Shown: positions 1-15,455 of the stretch, in pieces
How the letters are laid out: each line of letters begins with the position of its first letter
Numbering within the stretch: position 1 is the first letter of the stretch
Assembly: GCF_000972845.2 (NCBI RefSeq)
Contig: NC_040025.1
Span: forward strand, 21,090,017-21,154,016
Source: Larimichthys crocea
Lineage: Eukaryota; Chordata; Actinopteri; Sciaenidae
Length of the DNA stretch: 64,000 bases
Reading direction: 5' to 3'
Notes under the pieces: model-generated
What the model was told of the DNA's origin: nothing
Database searches by the model: none
The model's input: only the letters and a program-made list of their open reading frames with translations
Made by a program: the position numbers and the translations under genes

Positions 1-1965
1 AAATAATGATCCTTCTCCTTCGATATATTGTATTTCATTTGCAGTAACAAATAATACTTTTAAAGACAAGAGGGAGGATGAACTGGTCTCAGTACTAATA
101 CTGGCAGGACTTTTAGAGGGCACAAAAATAGATGCACGCAAACACAACATGTGCAAGTTTCACTTCAGCTGATACGGGGCCAAGTTCGTTGCAGGCATAA
201 TTAAATCAAAGTTAAGCCTCGTTGCTCTTAGGCTAAATGCGCGTGTGTGTGTCTGGCTGAGGTAGGGGGTCGGTTGTTAAGAGTTTAAAAGCGGAAGAGG
301 AGTTGGTGTAGAACCAGTATTGATGTCGGGGAAGCCCACTGGCATTTTCTGTTCCAACATTTGAGAGGACCGACCTGCCCAAGTTTGCACCGCCCGGGTG
401 GCAGGATTCCCGCTCTTCCTGTTTCTCCTGACTTTGAGGAATTTTAGGGTGAACAAACTCCCAATGCTCTTCTCACATACCCCGCACCTCATCACAGATA
501 CCTGCCTCAGCAAAACTAGAGGGAAATAAACCAAGAGAGAGAACTTTCCAGGCATTTGAGGAGTTCCTATCTCTTGTCACCTTTTCTGAGTATCTCACAA
601 GTATTTTTAATATCACAGGTACACGCTTACTCTTTCTATATTATTGTTCTCACACTAAAAGCACCGGGCGATGGATACATCAGTCCTCTTGAGTCCAACT
701 TGACTAACTTTAGTATACACCACTTCTTTCAGACCAAACATTTGGACAGAATGTGCTGTGTGATGAGTGTGAAATAGCCTAAACCAAGAAGAAAGCCATG
801 TCTTTGTACCTGGTCCAAAAAGAAGTATTTAAAGACTGCTGCCAAAAGCAGACAGAGAGGAGTCTTCTCTTTTCTGAGGAGGGGTTACGCTGGGCCCCGA
901 CTCAAAAGTGTGCAATTTCAACAACACAACCAAAATATTGACGGGACTTATGGTGCATTCACCTGTGACTATTCTTACGTCTTGGCCGTAACCAGTTGAG
1001 ACAGCTACCAAGGGGAATTAACCCCCACAACTTCAGGAAGCTGAATTTCAAGGGACTTACAGTAGGTAGAAGAGGAGGGTTACAATACATTAAAAGAAAA
1101 CAAAAGGCTGGTGAAAGGGTAGAGTGATGGTGCGACACACTTCTAAAACAAGCCACCGTCCCCATGCCTCTCTCAGTGTGCCTCTGGGCACATGTAGCAT
1201 TAATTGCTGCCTCCACAGAGCCTGCAGACTGCACACACTATCTATCGCTCGCATCAAAGAAACCACATGCTGAACTTTATGAAATTTTTATTCAATGTGT
1301 TCACTTCTCTTCCCTTTTTCCTCTCTTTCTTCCTTTTCCTATTCCCCACCTTGGCCCCCCTCTCCCTTTTTAGCTCCGCCACCAAACAGACAAGAAAGAC
1401 TTCTCTCTGCCATGTTTTTCGGCTCGACTTCCTTCCTGCCCAGAAGCACTCGAGTATCTCGTTAGTTCTCTCACAGCTAACGTCGCTCCTCTATCTGCCA
1501 GGAGCAAAAACCTGATCGGGGGGGATATAGAAGAAAAGAGAAGAAAGAGGGGACTACATCAAGAAGTTTTGGTGGGTGAGATTCTCCGTAGAGGTAGGTG
1601 AGAAACTGTAATATCATTTAGCTACAGTAATTACAGATACAGGAGCACACAGAGGAAAGAATAGAGATGAGAGGGTTTCTCTCCCTGTGGACAATGTACA
1701 CCGCAGGGCCTGAGTTTCATCATAAAATCAGCACGGATACAAGTACATTCAAAACACATCACAAGATCATTGTTGGTATAATACGACAATGCCCTGATGA
1801 ACAAAGGTTTATAGAAAGGACAGCTTATTTAATATATTTCACAATTAGTTCTTTTTCACTTACACACACCTTTTTGCCCCTTGACTGATTACGACAACTG
1901 AGCAAATCCAGAGTTTAGATTGATGCACCCGGCACATTAGACTCCCCTTTAACTGTTCTCTCTCT

Positions 1966-2009
<44 letters not shown>

Positions 2010-3600
2010 GGTCATCCATCAAAGCAGCGAGTGTTGTTTCTTCCCCCACACGTCTCATACACACAGGTATAAATCACTGCGCCTGATTTCTGGGGCCAGG
2101 GTTTAAATAATTAAAGAGCTTTAATTTATCAGGATTTAGCACCCACTAACAGTAGGGATGACAAAAGAGAATGAGAGATATATTGAGAAGAGAAAAAAAA
2201 AGAAAAAAAAAAGGTCATTACACATGAGATACATATACAAAATTATCACACATTTTACTGGAGAGAAAAATTAACATCTAGGGCTAAGTGGCACCAAAGA
2301 CAACGTGAAAAGGCATTAAGGTTCTACTCTAGAGCTACTTGGTCTGGGTGTATTGAGTTTTATTTACCTGTTGGTAGAAGACAAATGCAATGCAACTGTG
2401 TGTGAAGATTTGCACAACTGTATATGGTTGATTTGTGACAATTACAAGTCAGTGGGAAACAACACTGACATAAAGTAAAAGAGACGCAGTTCACATTTTT
2501 AGAATAAAAATAAAAACATCCAACAAAAATCGAGCAAAGTCAAACTGAATTTTGTTACTCTACATGCTGTCACTTTTGGAAGCATACAAATAACTATGTT
2601 GATTTTTTTTTTTTTCCAGAACTGTTGGCAGTGATAAAAAATATGAAAGCCAGCAAAACAAACTGGATTTTCTTTTCTTTGATGAAGCATCCATGACACT
2701 GGACATGAAAAACACCATCACAGTCAGTTACATTTAAAATCTTAAGTAATGCGTCAACTGTTTAAAAGCAGACTTGTGGTCATTCTGTTAAAACTAGAAC
2801 AAATGAACTCCAAAAACCTCAGTTTTCAAAGACCGGTGACACTTTTGTATGCGACATTTGAACAAAACCCTGTTAAAAAGCTACGCTGGAGAACAACACA
2901 TTGAGTAAAGCACATTTATAGAATGAAATCTGTATTGAATTATGTCTTGCAACAGAGCCAGAAGGCTGCTGAGACCCCGGTGGCTGTTATGGGTGGCCAG
3001 AGGACGGTGGAACTCTACTGCCCCCCTATGGCCATAAACATGAAAATAAATTCTTACCAAAATGAAAACAAATAAATCACAGAACTGACCGATTACGACA
3101 CACTGATGGTCTCTATTACTTGCATCTTTTGGTTCACCACATGAACTATTAGCCCTATGAGTTTTGGAAGTCAGAAACAAGATCTACCAGCAGGCACAAA
3201 GACATAAGGGAGAAACATTACAATAAAGCAAACAGCCCTCTGTGGCTTTGTTTGACCCTCATATTATTTATTCTTTCCAGTAGATCTCTGAAAACAAAAT
3301 GAGAACACGCTCTCTCATACAAACATACACTTCACCCAGAATCGGCATAAAAATGAAACGACAGCGCTTCCATCTGCTAATAAACAAAAAAAAAAAAAAA
3401 AAAAAGAAAATTAAAAACTCCCTCACCTTTTTTGAGAGAAAACATGCAGAGACACTCGAGTAGATTATTATATATTATTGTTAACATTACTTGACGACTT
3501 CACTGAGTGAAGTTTGTCGTTTGCTGGCAATAGTTAGCCACCTAGTGGTCAAACCCTCTTATAACATCAAGTATTGACGACAGGGAAATTTAATTACAAC
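1..3600. other. Left flank, no recognisable gene
   Basis: Non-coding flank downstream of rnf114, whose transcript runs towards this end. In human the gene beyond RNF114 is SNAI1, but I see no C2H2 zinc-finger exon here. The short open frames do not resemble known proteins. Visible contents are a CA microsatellite near 1.97 kb, a poly-A run near 3.39 kb and AT-rich sequence. A segment near 2.97-3.04 kb is locally GC-richer and may be an old repeat fragment. Confidence 0.5.
1969..2007. repeat. CA microsatellite
   Basis: An uninterrupted AC dinucleotide run of about 39 bp, preceded by a short TC-rich stretch. Its length is likely polymorphic. Confidence 0.95.
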
Positions 3601-3801
3601 TTTGGAAGTTTTTGGCTATATGACACCATGTCATCAATGGACAAACTGCGTTAACAAACATAGTTTAATAGATATTCAACAAGCTATTAAGTCTACAGAC
3701 TCAACTGGGGGGAGGATAAGAGATTATCACACCAGAAACACAGCACCACTCCTAAATCAGACAGTACAATATGCTTTTTTTTTTTAAACCATATTGCAGG
3801 A

Positions 3802-3807
3802 TTTATT
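3802..3807 (-). terminator. Candidate poly(A) signal of rnf114
   Basis: The plus-strand TTTATT reads AATAAA on the minus strand, about 185 bp beyond the rnf114 stop codon at 3991-3993. It is the first canonical hexamer I noticed past the stop, so it could end a short 3' UTR. Other hexamers further left could serve a longer form. Confidence 0.4.
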
Positions 3808-3990
3808 TTCTGAAACCTATAGATTCATAGTAATAAGACCAATTCCCTGTGAAACTGATAACCCATAGTAGTACAGTACCACCATCCTCATGATACAATG
3901 ATGATACAGTGTGTTGTTCCGTCTTCTCAAGACTTAACATCACCATCTCCCCTTCACTTCACTAGATTTCTTCCTCTGGTGGATTGTTCT

Positions 3991-8216
<4,226 letters not shown>

Positions 8217-8300
8217 TTCTTTTCTTCACTGAGTCAGTCCCCCCACCAGCCGTTCCTGGAACGACGTCACCGGGCTCGGGTTCTTTTTTTATGCGCGAGG
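8217..8300 (-). promoter_or_regulatory. Probable rnf114 core promoter / 5' UTR
   Basis: Immediately upstream of the rnf114 ATG the sequence turns GC- and CpG-rich. A CRE-like element, read on the minus strand as GTGACGTCG, lies at about 8262-8270. No TATA box is evident, as expected for a broadly expressed CpG promoter. The transcription start itself cannot be fixed from sequence alone. Confidence 0.45.
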
Positions 8301-8507
8301 GCGGAGTTATTCTCGGTCAGAGGGTTTTCAAGTTAGTGTGCAAAAAAACCAAAACAAAAGGTAATAGTGACTATACAGCCAACATTACAAGTAGACAAAC
8401 AGCTCCCTGCTATAAGTAACTATTTTCTTGATTTCATGTTTTCTCTATAAAACTCTCACAAGTGAACATTTTACAACACCTTTACACCTTAACGCTTTAC
8501 AACACCC

Positions 8508-8936
8508 AGGGGCGCCGCCAGGAATTTTGAGCCCCATGACAACAAAATCAAATTGGGCCCCTCTGTGCAGCTGTTGTCACCACATCTCTAGGACCTAACT
8601 ATCCCATCCAAAGCTTTACATAACTCTAATCAAAGGCTTGCAACTGTTTGCGTCTTGTAGTTCAATACTAGTACGAGCACAATATTTACTGCTGGTGATT
8701 TGTACATGCATACAGTATGCAGTGCAGTTCACTATTTGATGCAAGATTAAAAGCCACCATAAAAATGTGCTAAAGGTCATTTTTATTTAACTTTTACTGC
8801 CCAAAAACGTAAAAACAAAGAGATAATTAATTGTATTATTATATTTGAAATATATATACTCAATGATGATGGTTTAATAATTTTATAATAGTGTTTACCT
8901 ATTTTTTGGGGCCCCTGTCAGTCGTGGGCCCTTGGA
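8508..8936. mobile_element. DNA-transposon remnant, hAT-like terminus
   Basis: It opens with CAGGGGCGCCGCCAGGAATT, a terminus I associate with fish non-autonomous hAT elements, followed by GGGCCCC-type motifs. Similar GGGGCCCCTG and GGGCCC blocks recur near 8908-8932. No clean inverted terminal copy (CGCCCCTG) is present at the right end, so the copy looks truncated or decayed. It contains no coding frame. Confidence 0.5.
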
Positions 8937-9302
8937 AATATCATGGTCACTTACTTTTGTAATATTATTCATATTATGGTCACAACTCTTACAATAATAC
9001 TATTATTTGTATCACGGTCACTTTCTTTACAATATTTCTTACACTATGGTCACTTTACATTACAATACTGTTTTTATATATCATGCCACTTTTATCTTCA
9101 GTTCTTGTCTGTTTTGAAGGTTGATTGTTTTTCATGTGTGTGGGTTATAGATATTTCTGTCTGTTTATTGTGTTTTTTTTGTTGTTTTTTTTTTTTGCCT
9201 TTTCTACTTTTTTCTAATTCTGTAGTGTATGCTACACTTTCCTCTGCTGCTGTAACAAGTAAAATTCCCCGTGGTGGGATGAATAAAGTAGGCTATATCT
9301 AA
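8937..9302 (+). mobile_element. L2-like LINE 3' UTR and tail
   Basis: The stretch holds four to five degenerate GGTCAC-centred units about 33-38 bp apart (8945, 8978, 9016, 9048), then a T-rich part. It ends with CTGCTGCTGTAACAAG, a CCCCGTGGTGGGATGAATAAA block and TATCTAATCTAA. This order matches the 3' UTR and terminal repeat of fish L2/Maui-type LINEs as I remember them. It is a 5'-truncated copy with no reverse-transcriptase coding, so the open frame across it is not a gene. Confidence 0.65.
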
Positions 9303-9509
9303 TCTAAATGTCCTTTATAGACCTGTCCAGTCAGCCCAAGACATTCCCAAAATAGTACCCAGAGAAAAGCAGCAAGCAAACAAAGCAGGAATATGCAAAT
9401 GTTTTAGATTATTACTTTAAAATGACCTCAACTTTAATGATTCTCAGAACAGTAGCCACTAGCCCAATTTATATTCAAACAATTGTTTGTTAAAATGTCA
9501 TGTAAGCTT

Positions 9510-10000
9510 GGATAATACAAGATAAGATAGACTATATTGAGCCCACACTGGGGAGATTCACTTGTTACAATAGCTTCAATGCACAAGATTGATAGAAAAG
9601 TACTCAAAAACAAGAACAAATGTGCGAAATAAAAATAGCAAGTGAAATATAAAGTCATATACTGCACATCTTTCAGGCATACAGATATGCATGTTGGATC
9701 ATTTGTATCATGCACATACATCCACACACAGTAAACATAATTAACACAACAAAAACAAGCAGTGCTACATTAAGTCATGCTGGTGTTAAAGATTCTGACA
9801 GCTATTGGAATGAAGGACCTGTGGTAGCGTTACATGAAGGAGCTTAATAAGAGGCCTCCCCCCAGTGTCATGCAGGGAGTGAGAGGAGTTCTTCCTGATG
9901 GATGTCAGCTTTGTTAACATCCTCCTCTCCCCCACTTCCTCTATGGAGTCTAGGATGAACTGAATACCACTCCCCACCTCCCATTTCAAGCATGAAGGAT
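9510..10000 (-). mobile_element. L2-like LINE fragment, opposite orientation
   Basis: Read on the minus strand, 9510-9570 gives a terminal block (TTGTAACAAGTGAATCTCCCC, then TATCTTATCTTG) of the same kind as the plus-strand tail just to the left. The sequence to about 10.0 kb, with phrases such as GGAATGAAGGACCTG on the plus strand, looks like the upstream part of a decayed LINE. The exact right boundary is uncertain. Confidence 0.5.
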
Positions 10001-10055
10001 AAACTACAGTGTGAAACTTGCAAAAGACAGAAATATACTGTATGTATTAGCTCCA

Positions 10056-10265
10056 TATAGATAGCCAGTGTTTGGTTTGGTTCACCATGGCAAATTCTGT
10101 GAATAAGGACCCACTCCCTCTGTAGATATAAAAGGCTCATTCACAGGAAATAACATAATGATTCTTATTTTCAGGTTAATATACACAAATGACAACATAA
10201 TTATGCATATTATATTCACTTTCTACCAATAGATCTCCTTAAATGTTACGCACTGGATCTTTAAA
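10056..10265 (+). mobile_element. TIR-type MITE, right-hand portion (copy 1)
   Basis: It starts in AGCCAGTGTTTGGTTTG, continues through GTAGATATAAAAGGCTCATT and TTATACACxAATG-like text, and ends in GTTACGCACTGGATCTTT, which is a degenerate form of the family's terminal ACACTGGACCTTT. The same internal words recur at 57.8-58.0 kb, so both belong to one non-autonomous family. Only the 3' part is present here. Confidence 0.65.
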
Positions 10266-10429
10266 TCATAAATACATTGTGCATGAAGGTGTTACTTTTT
10301 ACAAAAAAAATGGTTTGCTGGACGTTTTTGTTGCCTCCTGTTTAAAATAGCCTTTTCCACCTGATTCAATTGCATTGTCCTATTTTAACCTGTTTTCAAA
10401 GTTATATTTTTGTAATTTGATATACTTTT

Positions 10430-10570
10430 ATGGTTCTTTTTGTTTGTTTCTGTTATTTGCTGTCTACTTTTATTTATTGTAGGGTCTCCTTGGGTGACAG
10501 AAAGGCGCCTATGAAATAAAATTTATTATTATTATTATTCTTCTATTATTATTATTTTATTATTAAATTG
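10430..10570 (+). repeat. Retroelement 3' tail with ATT repeat
   Basis: The words GGGTCTCCTTGGGTGACAG and GAAAGGCGCCTATGAAATAA precede an ATT trinucleotide run. This is a common fish retroelement ending whose simple-repeat tail primes integration. Only the tail is present. Confidence 0.6.
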
Positions 10571-10735
10571 TTTAATTGTAGGTGAAGATAAATATTTTCT
10601 GCGGGCATACGCGCACTACTGAATGTATGACAGACTACACGTTTAAGCTCATGTAAAAAAAAAAATAAAGTCTATTTATTTGTGTAACTCGGACACAATA
10701 GAGGCTCGCAGTGAAGGAGTGGTGGTCTGCATCCT

Positions 10736-10790
10736 TCCTCCTCCTCCTCCTCCTCCTCCTCCGGCTCCTCCGGCTCCTCCGGCTCCTTCT
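10736..10790. repeat. CTC/CGG trinucleotide run in the spata2 promoter
   Basis: About nine TCC units run into three CTCCGG units. The run sits roughly 50 bp upstream of the NRF1-like site, so length changes could affect promoter spacing. Confidence 0.85.
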
Positions 10791-10849
10791 TTTTAAAACA
10801 GCACGTGGGCACCTGACACTGGTGAACTGTCAGAACGAGGCTGCGCATG

Positions 10850-10918
10850 CGCGCTGCGACGATGGGAATTTCCAACAGCTGAGGAGGCGTAGCTAGCCGC
10901 GGCTAGCACTTGTTAAAG
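10850..10918 (+). other. Putative non-coding first exon of spata2
   Basis: A strong donor (AAAG|GTAAGA) ends this GC-rich stretch. A matching acceptor (CATTACAG|CTTGG, AG at 11970-11971) lies upstream of the spata2 ATG, giving an inferred intron of about 1.05 kb and a 5' UTR continuing from 11972 to 12461. The 5' end is unknown. This is an inference from splice consensus; a cDNA would settle it. Confidence 0.45.
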
Positions 10919-11150
10919 GTAAGATGAGCGGGTGGTGGTGGTGTTTCTGGTCAGAAAAGCGGCGTTATCTCTTAGTCGAAGCACAATTGGACCTTGCCGT
11001 ACAAGAGCCGCGTCACAACGATGGCGTATGTTTAGATAAAGGACTCTAAAATCGCTGAACGTTTCTATCAAACGATGGACCGCCCTGCTAGCTAAAGCAA
11101 TTGTTAGCCAGCCAGCTGCGCTGAAATGGGCGTTCACTGCTTAGCTCGTA

Positions 11151-11971
11151 CTCAGGTGGGGGGGCCACGCCAGTGGCAGCATCGGGCTTTTCCCTCGAGT
11201 TTAAAATCCACGAAGAATTAACGCACAAGGCTATCCTCGGGGCGTCTCTCTTTATTATCAACATTTGTCGTGACGGAGTGGTTGCGTTGCAGTTGATGCG
11301 CAATAGTAATGCATGGTGATGTTGTTAGCTGAAGGCATGTTAGCTCGCTAAACGGATACTCGGCTGATGTGTGAGGGGGGAAAAACTGGACTAGCCGGCC
11401 AGCTTGCATGGGAACGAGTAGGTGTAACCCTCATCTGATTTAAAGCCTCATGGCATATCTTATTCTTACACGCATCTGCATGTCTTAACACTGCGTTGTT
11501 CATTTTGTGGCTAACTCAAGCAAAGTGCGGTGGTTTACACGCATGTAGTACCGCCGGCACGCACGTTAACTGGCGCAAACACGAGCGCAAGACAAAAGGG
11601 AATATGACTGATCCCGATTATGTTCAATTTAATTTCTCTCTTGCTTTTCTTGGTTGCATAAATCCTGACGATAATCTAATCAGCCCTGCGTGTTAGCTGT
11701 TATAAAATAAGCCCACACGATGCGTCCTCACATCATCCCACTCAGAGCACACACTGTTTCTCAAAATAGTGATACCTACACACACCCTCTCTCTCTCTCT
11801 TATCTTAAGCATTAGATTTCGATTTTAAAAAAGCTCCCAATGATGGCTTAAAATGTATTTTTCTTTTGCGCTGACTGATCAGTAGAAATAAATGTGTGTT
11901 TCCTTCTTGATTTGTGTGTGTGTCACAATGAGACATTTCCATTTTTATAAAGCTCTGCGGTGTCATTACAG
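11151..11971 (+). other. spata2 5' UTR intron
   Basis: No coding exon is seen. The left part is still fairly CpG-rich (extended promoter). The right part is AT-rich with a short CT repeat near 11.79 kb and ends at the putative acceptor. Confidence 0.4.
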
Positions 11972-12461
11972 CTTGGAGACGGCTCGGAAGAATCACGCAA
12001 TCATGAATGTGTCTTCAAGATGAGTGACCTTGAACTCTGCACACACTGAAACCAAGGGAATGGAATAGACACAACTCTGCATTAACAGAGCGTGAAGAAA
12101 AAGCTGCTCCTGACCTCATCTCGCACGACTTAGGCCTATTTATCTGGAAACAAGTCAGGCTTTGAGCCAATACCAGAGATGCCTGTAAGAAGGCATCCCT
12201 ACAGGCTGCAGCCTAGCTACGCCAACTGAAAGTACCAGACAACTGCATCTCTTGTTTAAAAGGATGTGCTGCTGATTGGACAGTCTCATTCCTCTTCCAC
12301 CTCTCCAAAACGTTATTAACGTTGAGTGTGTGCCAGCGAGCACAGTGAATTATGGTGACCAAAAATGGTGCTTGAATGTGGCCTCCTGGTGCAGGGTATG
12401 CTAAAAGGGGCGAGGCTCTCTCAGAAAAGTATAACAGCTGACTGATAGTCTGCTGTCGAAA

Positions 12462-14948
12462 ATGGATGCCAAGTTAAAAGAGGACCTGTTTCGGAGGTAT
12501 GTGACGGCACTGGAGAGGCGTCTGGAGGAGGAATACACATGGAATGGGACTGCACCGGAGGGGGACAAAGGGAGACACAAAGACAGTGAGGCTCTTCTCT
12601 CTACAGCCACAGCTCTGCTAGGGGCCTACCAGCCAGATCCGGGGCAACGTTTTCGGATGGTACGTTTCTATGAAGTGGTGGAGAATTCTCTCCGCTGCCA
12701 GAGAGGGGGCAACCTGAAGAGCCTGGAGAGAGCCTTCCACACGTTGGAGACCATCTGCACGAACCTCTTGCTCTTCCCCTGGAAGAAGGAGTTCAGATGT
12801 ATAAAGGTGAATTTAGATTCTTAGAGTTGTCTTACTCCCTTTAAGCTGACATAAACCAAATATTTAGTTATTAAAATATTGGAGATAACAGTAGCCATCA
12901 GCATCCAATATTACTTCCCGACAATCATGTTATTGTAAACAAATCTTTGTTTAAATTTTTGTTTATCTAATTTTAGTGTGTAGCGCAACCTTTTAGATTT
13001 GAATAAAACAAATAATGTGCAGAGGGAAAGATATGTACAGTAGCTTTTACAACTTCCCAGTAGAAAGGTGCAATCATTGAAAGGTTAATCATTAATCTCT
13101 GTGATGGCCTACATTGTAGTAGCTGTCCACTGGTTATAAACACTACAGTACAAATCTGTACAGAGGCGGTAGAGAAACCTGACAGATTTGTAATGTGTAG
13201 GCTGCACCTGATCTTTTCTGTTTTTAAATATAATGTGCTTGTTGAAGAACACAGTAACAGAAGGTGGGTCAACATTAGCAACTGAGTTATTAACAGTACA
13301 ACCCACTATATGTATATATGTGGTTAATGTATACAAATTCTCTTCATTATTAGTCGAATTTTGTGTTTAGTTAGATTATTTGTCATCATAACTCACACAT
13401 AATAACACAGTGTTATATGTAAACAAAAGCATAGCTCCAACACCTACATCCCTTTTTAACACTTTACCTTATATACAGATGTTATCTAATGTTGTTTTTT
13501 TTTTAAGCAAACCTGTACTTTGAATCATGTGTTATCACAGAAACTCTTTCAGTTGACTGACACTAATGCTAATTAACCCATTTCTCTTGTAGACCTTCAC
13601 TGGCCCTTACGTGTACCATCTGCAGTCTGCCATTTCTGATGCTGAACTCCGATCCCTAATGCGCACCATCGGTTACGCCTGTGACCATGATTCGCAGTTC
13701 CATTTGCAGGAGCACCCAGGAGGCACAAATCATCTCCGCCAGTTGGCATTTGAGCTCTTCCTGGCCCAGGCAGAGTGTCGTCTACTGGGAGAGGTAGTGG
13801 CTCTGGCCCGTGGTTCAGCCTCAGAGCTGGAGGCCCTGGAACTCCGCAGAGGCTGCAGAGATGATGCAGCTGGCTGTGCCGAGGCACTTCGCAGACGCGA
13901 CAGCCTTGGGGCAGATATGGCTCGGCTGTCCGTGCGGCCTTTGGATATAGAGAGGCCTCATGCCCACCACCTGAGGCGAGGTAGCCGACCGTCTAAGTCT
14001 GTGGATGTTACAGATGGGGCTGGTCACTGGCACGCAGCAGTTAGCAAGCCCGTCTTGAAGGCCTCATTGAGTTTGAGGAAGGAGCCTCTGTTTGTGGATG
14101 CAGAGGAGGATATGAAGGATGAGATCATCAGGCCCAGCACCTCAGCATCTCTCTTCTCTGTGGCAGCTCCACCTTCCTTTAGTCCTATTGCGGATTTCTT
14201 CCCAATTCAGTCACCTCCCCCGGCTGATGCTTACACATCCTACCACCTGTCCTCTTTGGATGAGATTGACTTGTACACTGAAAGGGGTGGTGCTGGGACA
14301 GGAGGAAAGCAGACCTCCTCGCGACCTCCATCCAGAGAGCCTCGAGAGGCAAGGGATGGATGGCTGCTCAAAGGTCACGGCAGTGTGAAGTGTCAGGGCT
14401 GTGGGCTGGGCTGCACCTCCATGGCCTCCTGCCAGAGGTGTGACATGATCCTCTGTTCTGCCTGTCATGATGTGGACCCCTCGCCTTGCTGTGGCCTCCA
14501 GGACTACCACCCAAAATCCCCACGACCCCTCGATGGATACATTCCTGTTAAGGAAAAGCTCTCTGTCTACTCTAACACTCACTCCCACTCCCATCTCCAT
14601 CCGCACCCCCTCACGCTGACCCACTCACACTCCCACCCTCACCCTCACCCCCAGATGGTGGAGAAACCCCTCATGTCCACTAAGCTGTTTCCAAGCAAGT
14701 CTGTTGCCTTGACAACGCCAAAGGGAGGCAGCAGCGAGAGATTAAGCATGGGGGGATCGCGATGTGGGTTTTGCAACAAGCCAGGTGCATCACACACCTG
14801 CGTGAACTGCTCTAAGGTGTCATGTGACTCATGCATGGGCTTGTATGCAAAGGATATATGCACACGAAAGAATCCCCAGCACAGCTTTGTGCCCAACCAT
14901 CAGCTCAACTTCAAATCTGGCACCATAACTCACCTGGTGTACCGATGA
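12462..14948 (+). CDS. spata2: SPATA2, CYLD-HOIP bridging adaptor, two coding exons
   Basis: Coding exons are 12462-12806 (115 codons) and 13593-14948 (451 codons plus stop), joined in phase 0 across a GT-AG intron. The protein has 566 aa; human SPATA2 has 520. The N-terminal part, with RFYEVVENSLR and the junction-spanning PWKKEFRCIKTFTGP, is the PUB-domain region that binds CYLD. The block LKASLSLRKEP...KDEIIRPS is near-identical to human. Residues 338-345 (DEIDLYTE, Tyr343) match the PUB-interacting motif that docks on HOIP (human Tyr338). Two cysteine clusters follow: C382xxC385 onward, and RCGFC from C506 onward; the protein ends in THLVYR as in human. The family recruits CYLD to the linear ubiquitin chain assembly complex and TNF receptor complexes. 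A histidine-rich insert at residues 443-469 accounts for part of the extra length. Spata2-like is less likely because of the C-terminal match and the adjacent rnf114. Confidence 0.95.
12807..13592 (+). other. spata2 coding intron
   Basis: A 786-bp AT-rich intron, GT at 12807 and AG at 13591-13592. No exon, repeat family or RNA gene was recognised in it. Confidence 0.85.
14574..14654 (+). repeat. His-rich low-complexity tract coded in spata2
   Basis: A C-rich, CACTCC/CACCC-type repeat encodes residues 443-469, ten of them histidine alternating with Ser or Pro. It lies between the two cysteine clusters and stays in frame. I recall no counterpart in human SPATA2. Confidence 0.85.
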
Positions 14949-15410
14949 ATCAGGCAGACAGAATAGTTGTTTCTCCCTTCTAGTCCCCTCCTCTAACTCG
15001 CTGCACAGTCTTGCAGTTTTGCTTTAGCTCTGTTCCCATTTTAAACAACTCATTCACCATCTTCCCCTTTTATCTGGTCTTTATCGCTCTCTCTGACCCA
15101 CTCTTGAACTTTGTACATTTTCTCTTACTGTCAGTAGGGCCCTGGAATGCACATGCCACAGAGAGCCATATCGTCTGCCCATCTCTCTGCCTTGTACAAG
15201 TTCAGGCCTTTTTATCTATTTCTTCTTCCTTTTACCTTGCTACCTGCTCTTGAGTAGTCATGTGATGTTGTAGCGCTTTCCAAATTCCTCAAATTTTGTC
15301 CTCCTTAAAAGGGAAACTGGAGAAAAAGTTTAATTCCTTCTCATTTTGAATGAATTCTGTCCAAATGAACATATATACTTTGCCTAACTTCTCAGCTCAA
15401 AATTCCTCTA

Positions 15411-15455
15411 ATATATAAATATATATATATATATAAATATATATTACAGTATATA
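15411..15455. repeat. AT-rich simple repeat
   Basis: A TA dinucleotide tract with interruptions, able to form short hairpins. Two short open frames on the minus strand cross it and are not credible genes. Confidence 0.9.

Larger units (their letters stand above)
10690..11150 (+). promoter_or_regulatory. CpG-rich spata2 promoter region
   Basis: The region is markedly richer in G+C and CpG than its AT-rich surroundings. It contains an E-box (CACGTG, 10802-10807) and a palindromic NRF1-type site (TGCGCATGCGC, about 10842-10852), then the putative first-exon donor at 10918/10919. No TATA box is seen. This is the expected arrangement for a widely expressed vertebrate gene. Assignment to spata2 follows from position and orientation. 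Confidence 0.6.

Noticed and set aside
277..555. 92-aa minus-strand frame with CGVC, a possible zinc-finger exon of snai1
   Set aside because: It lacks the second Cys/His half and linker pattern of a C2H2 finger and does not resemble Snail proteins.
8943..9302. 119-aa plus-strand frame
   Set aside because: It lies entirely within the L2-like LINE 3' UTR.
10672..10896. Glu-rich or Leu-rich frames over the trinucleotide repeat
   Set aside because: Produced by the CTC/CGG run in the spata2 promoter; no similarity to a protein.
14211..14624. 137-aa minus-strand frame opposite spata2
   Set aside because: Antisense shadow of the well-supported spata2 exon.
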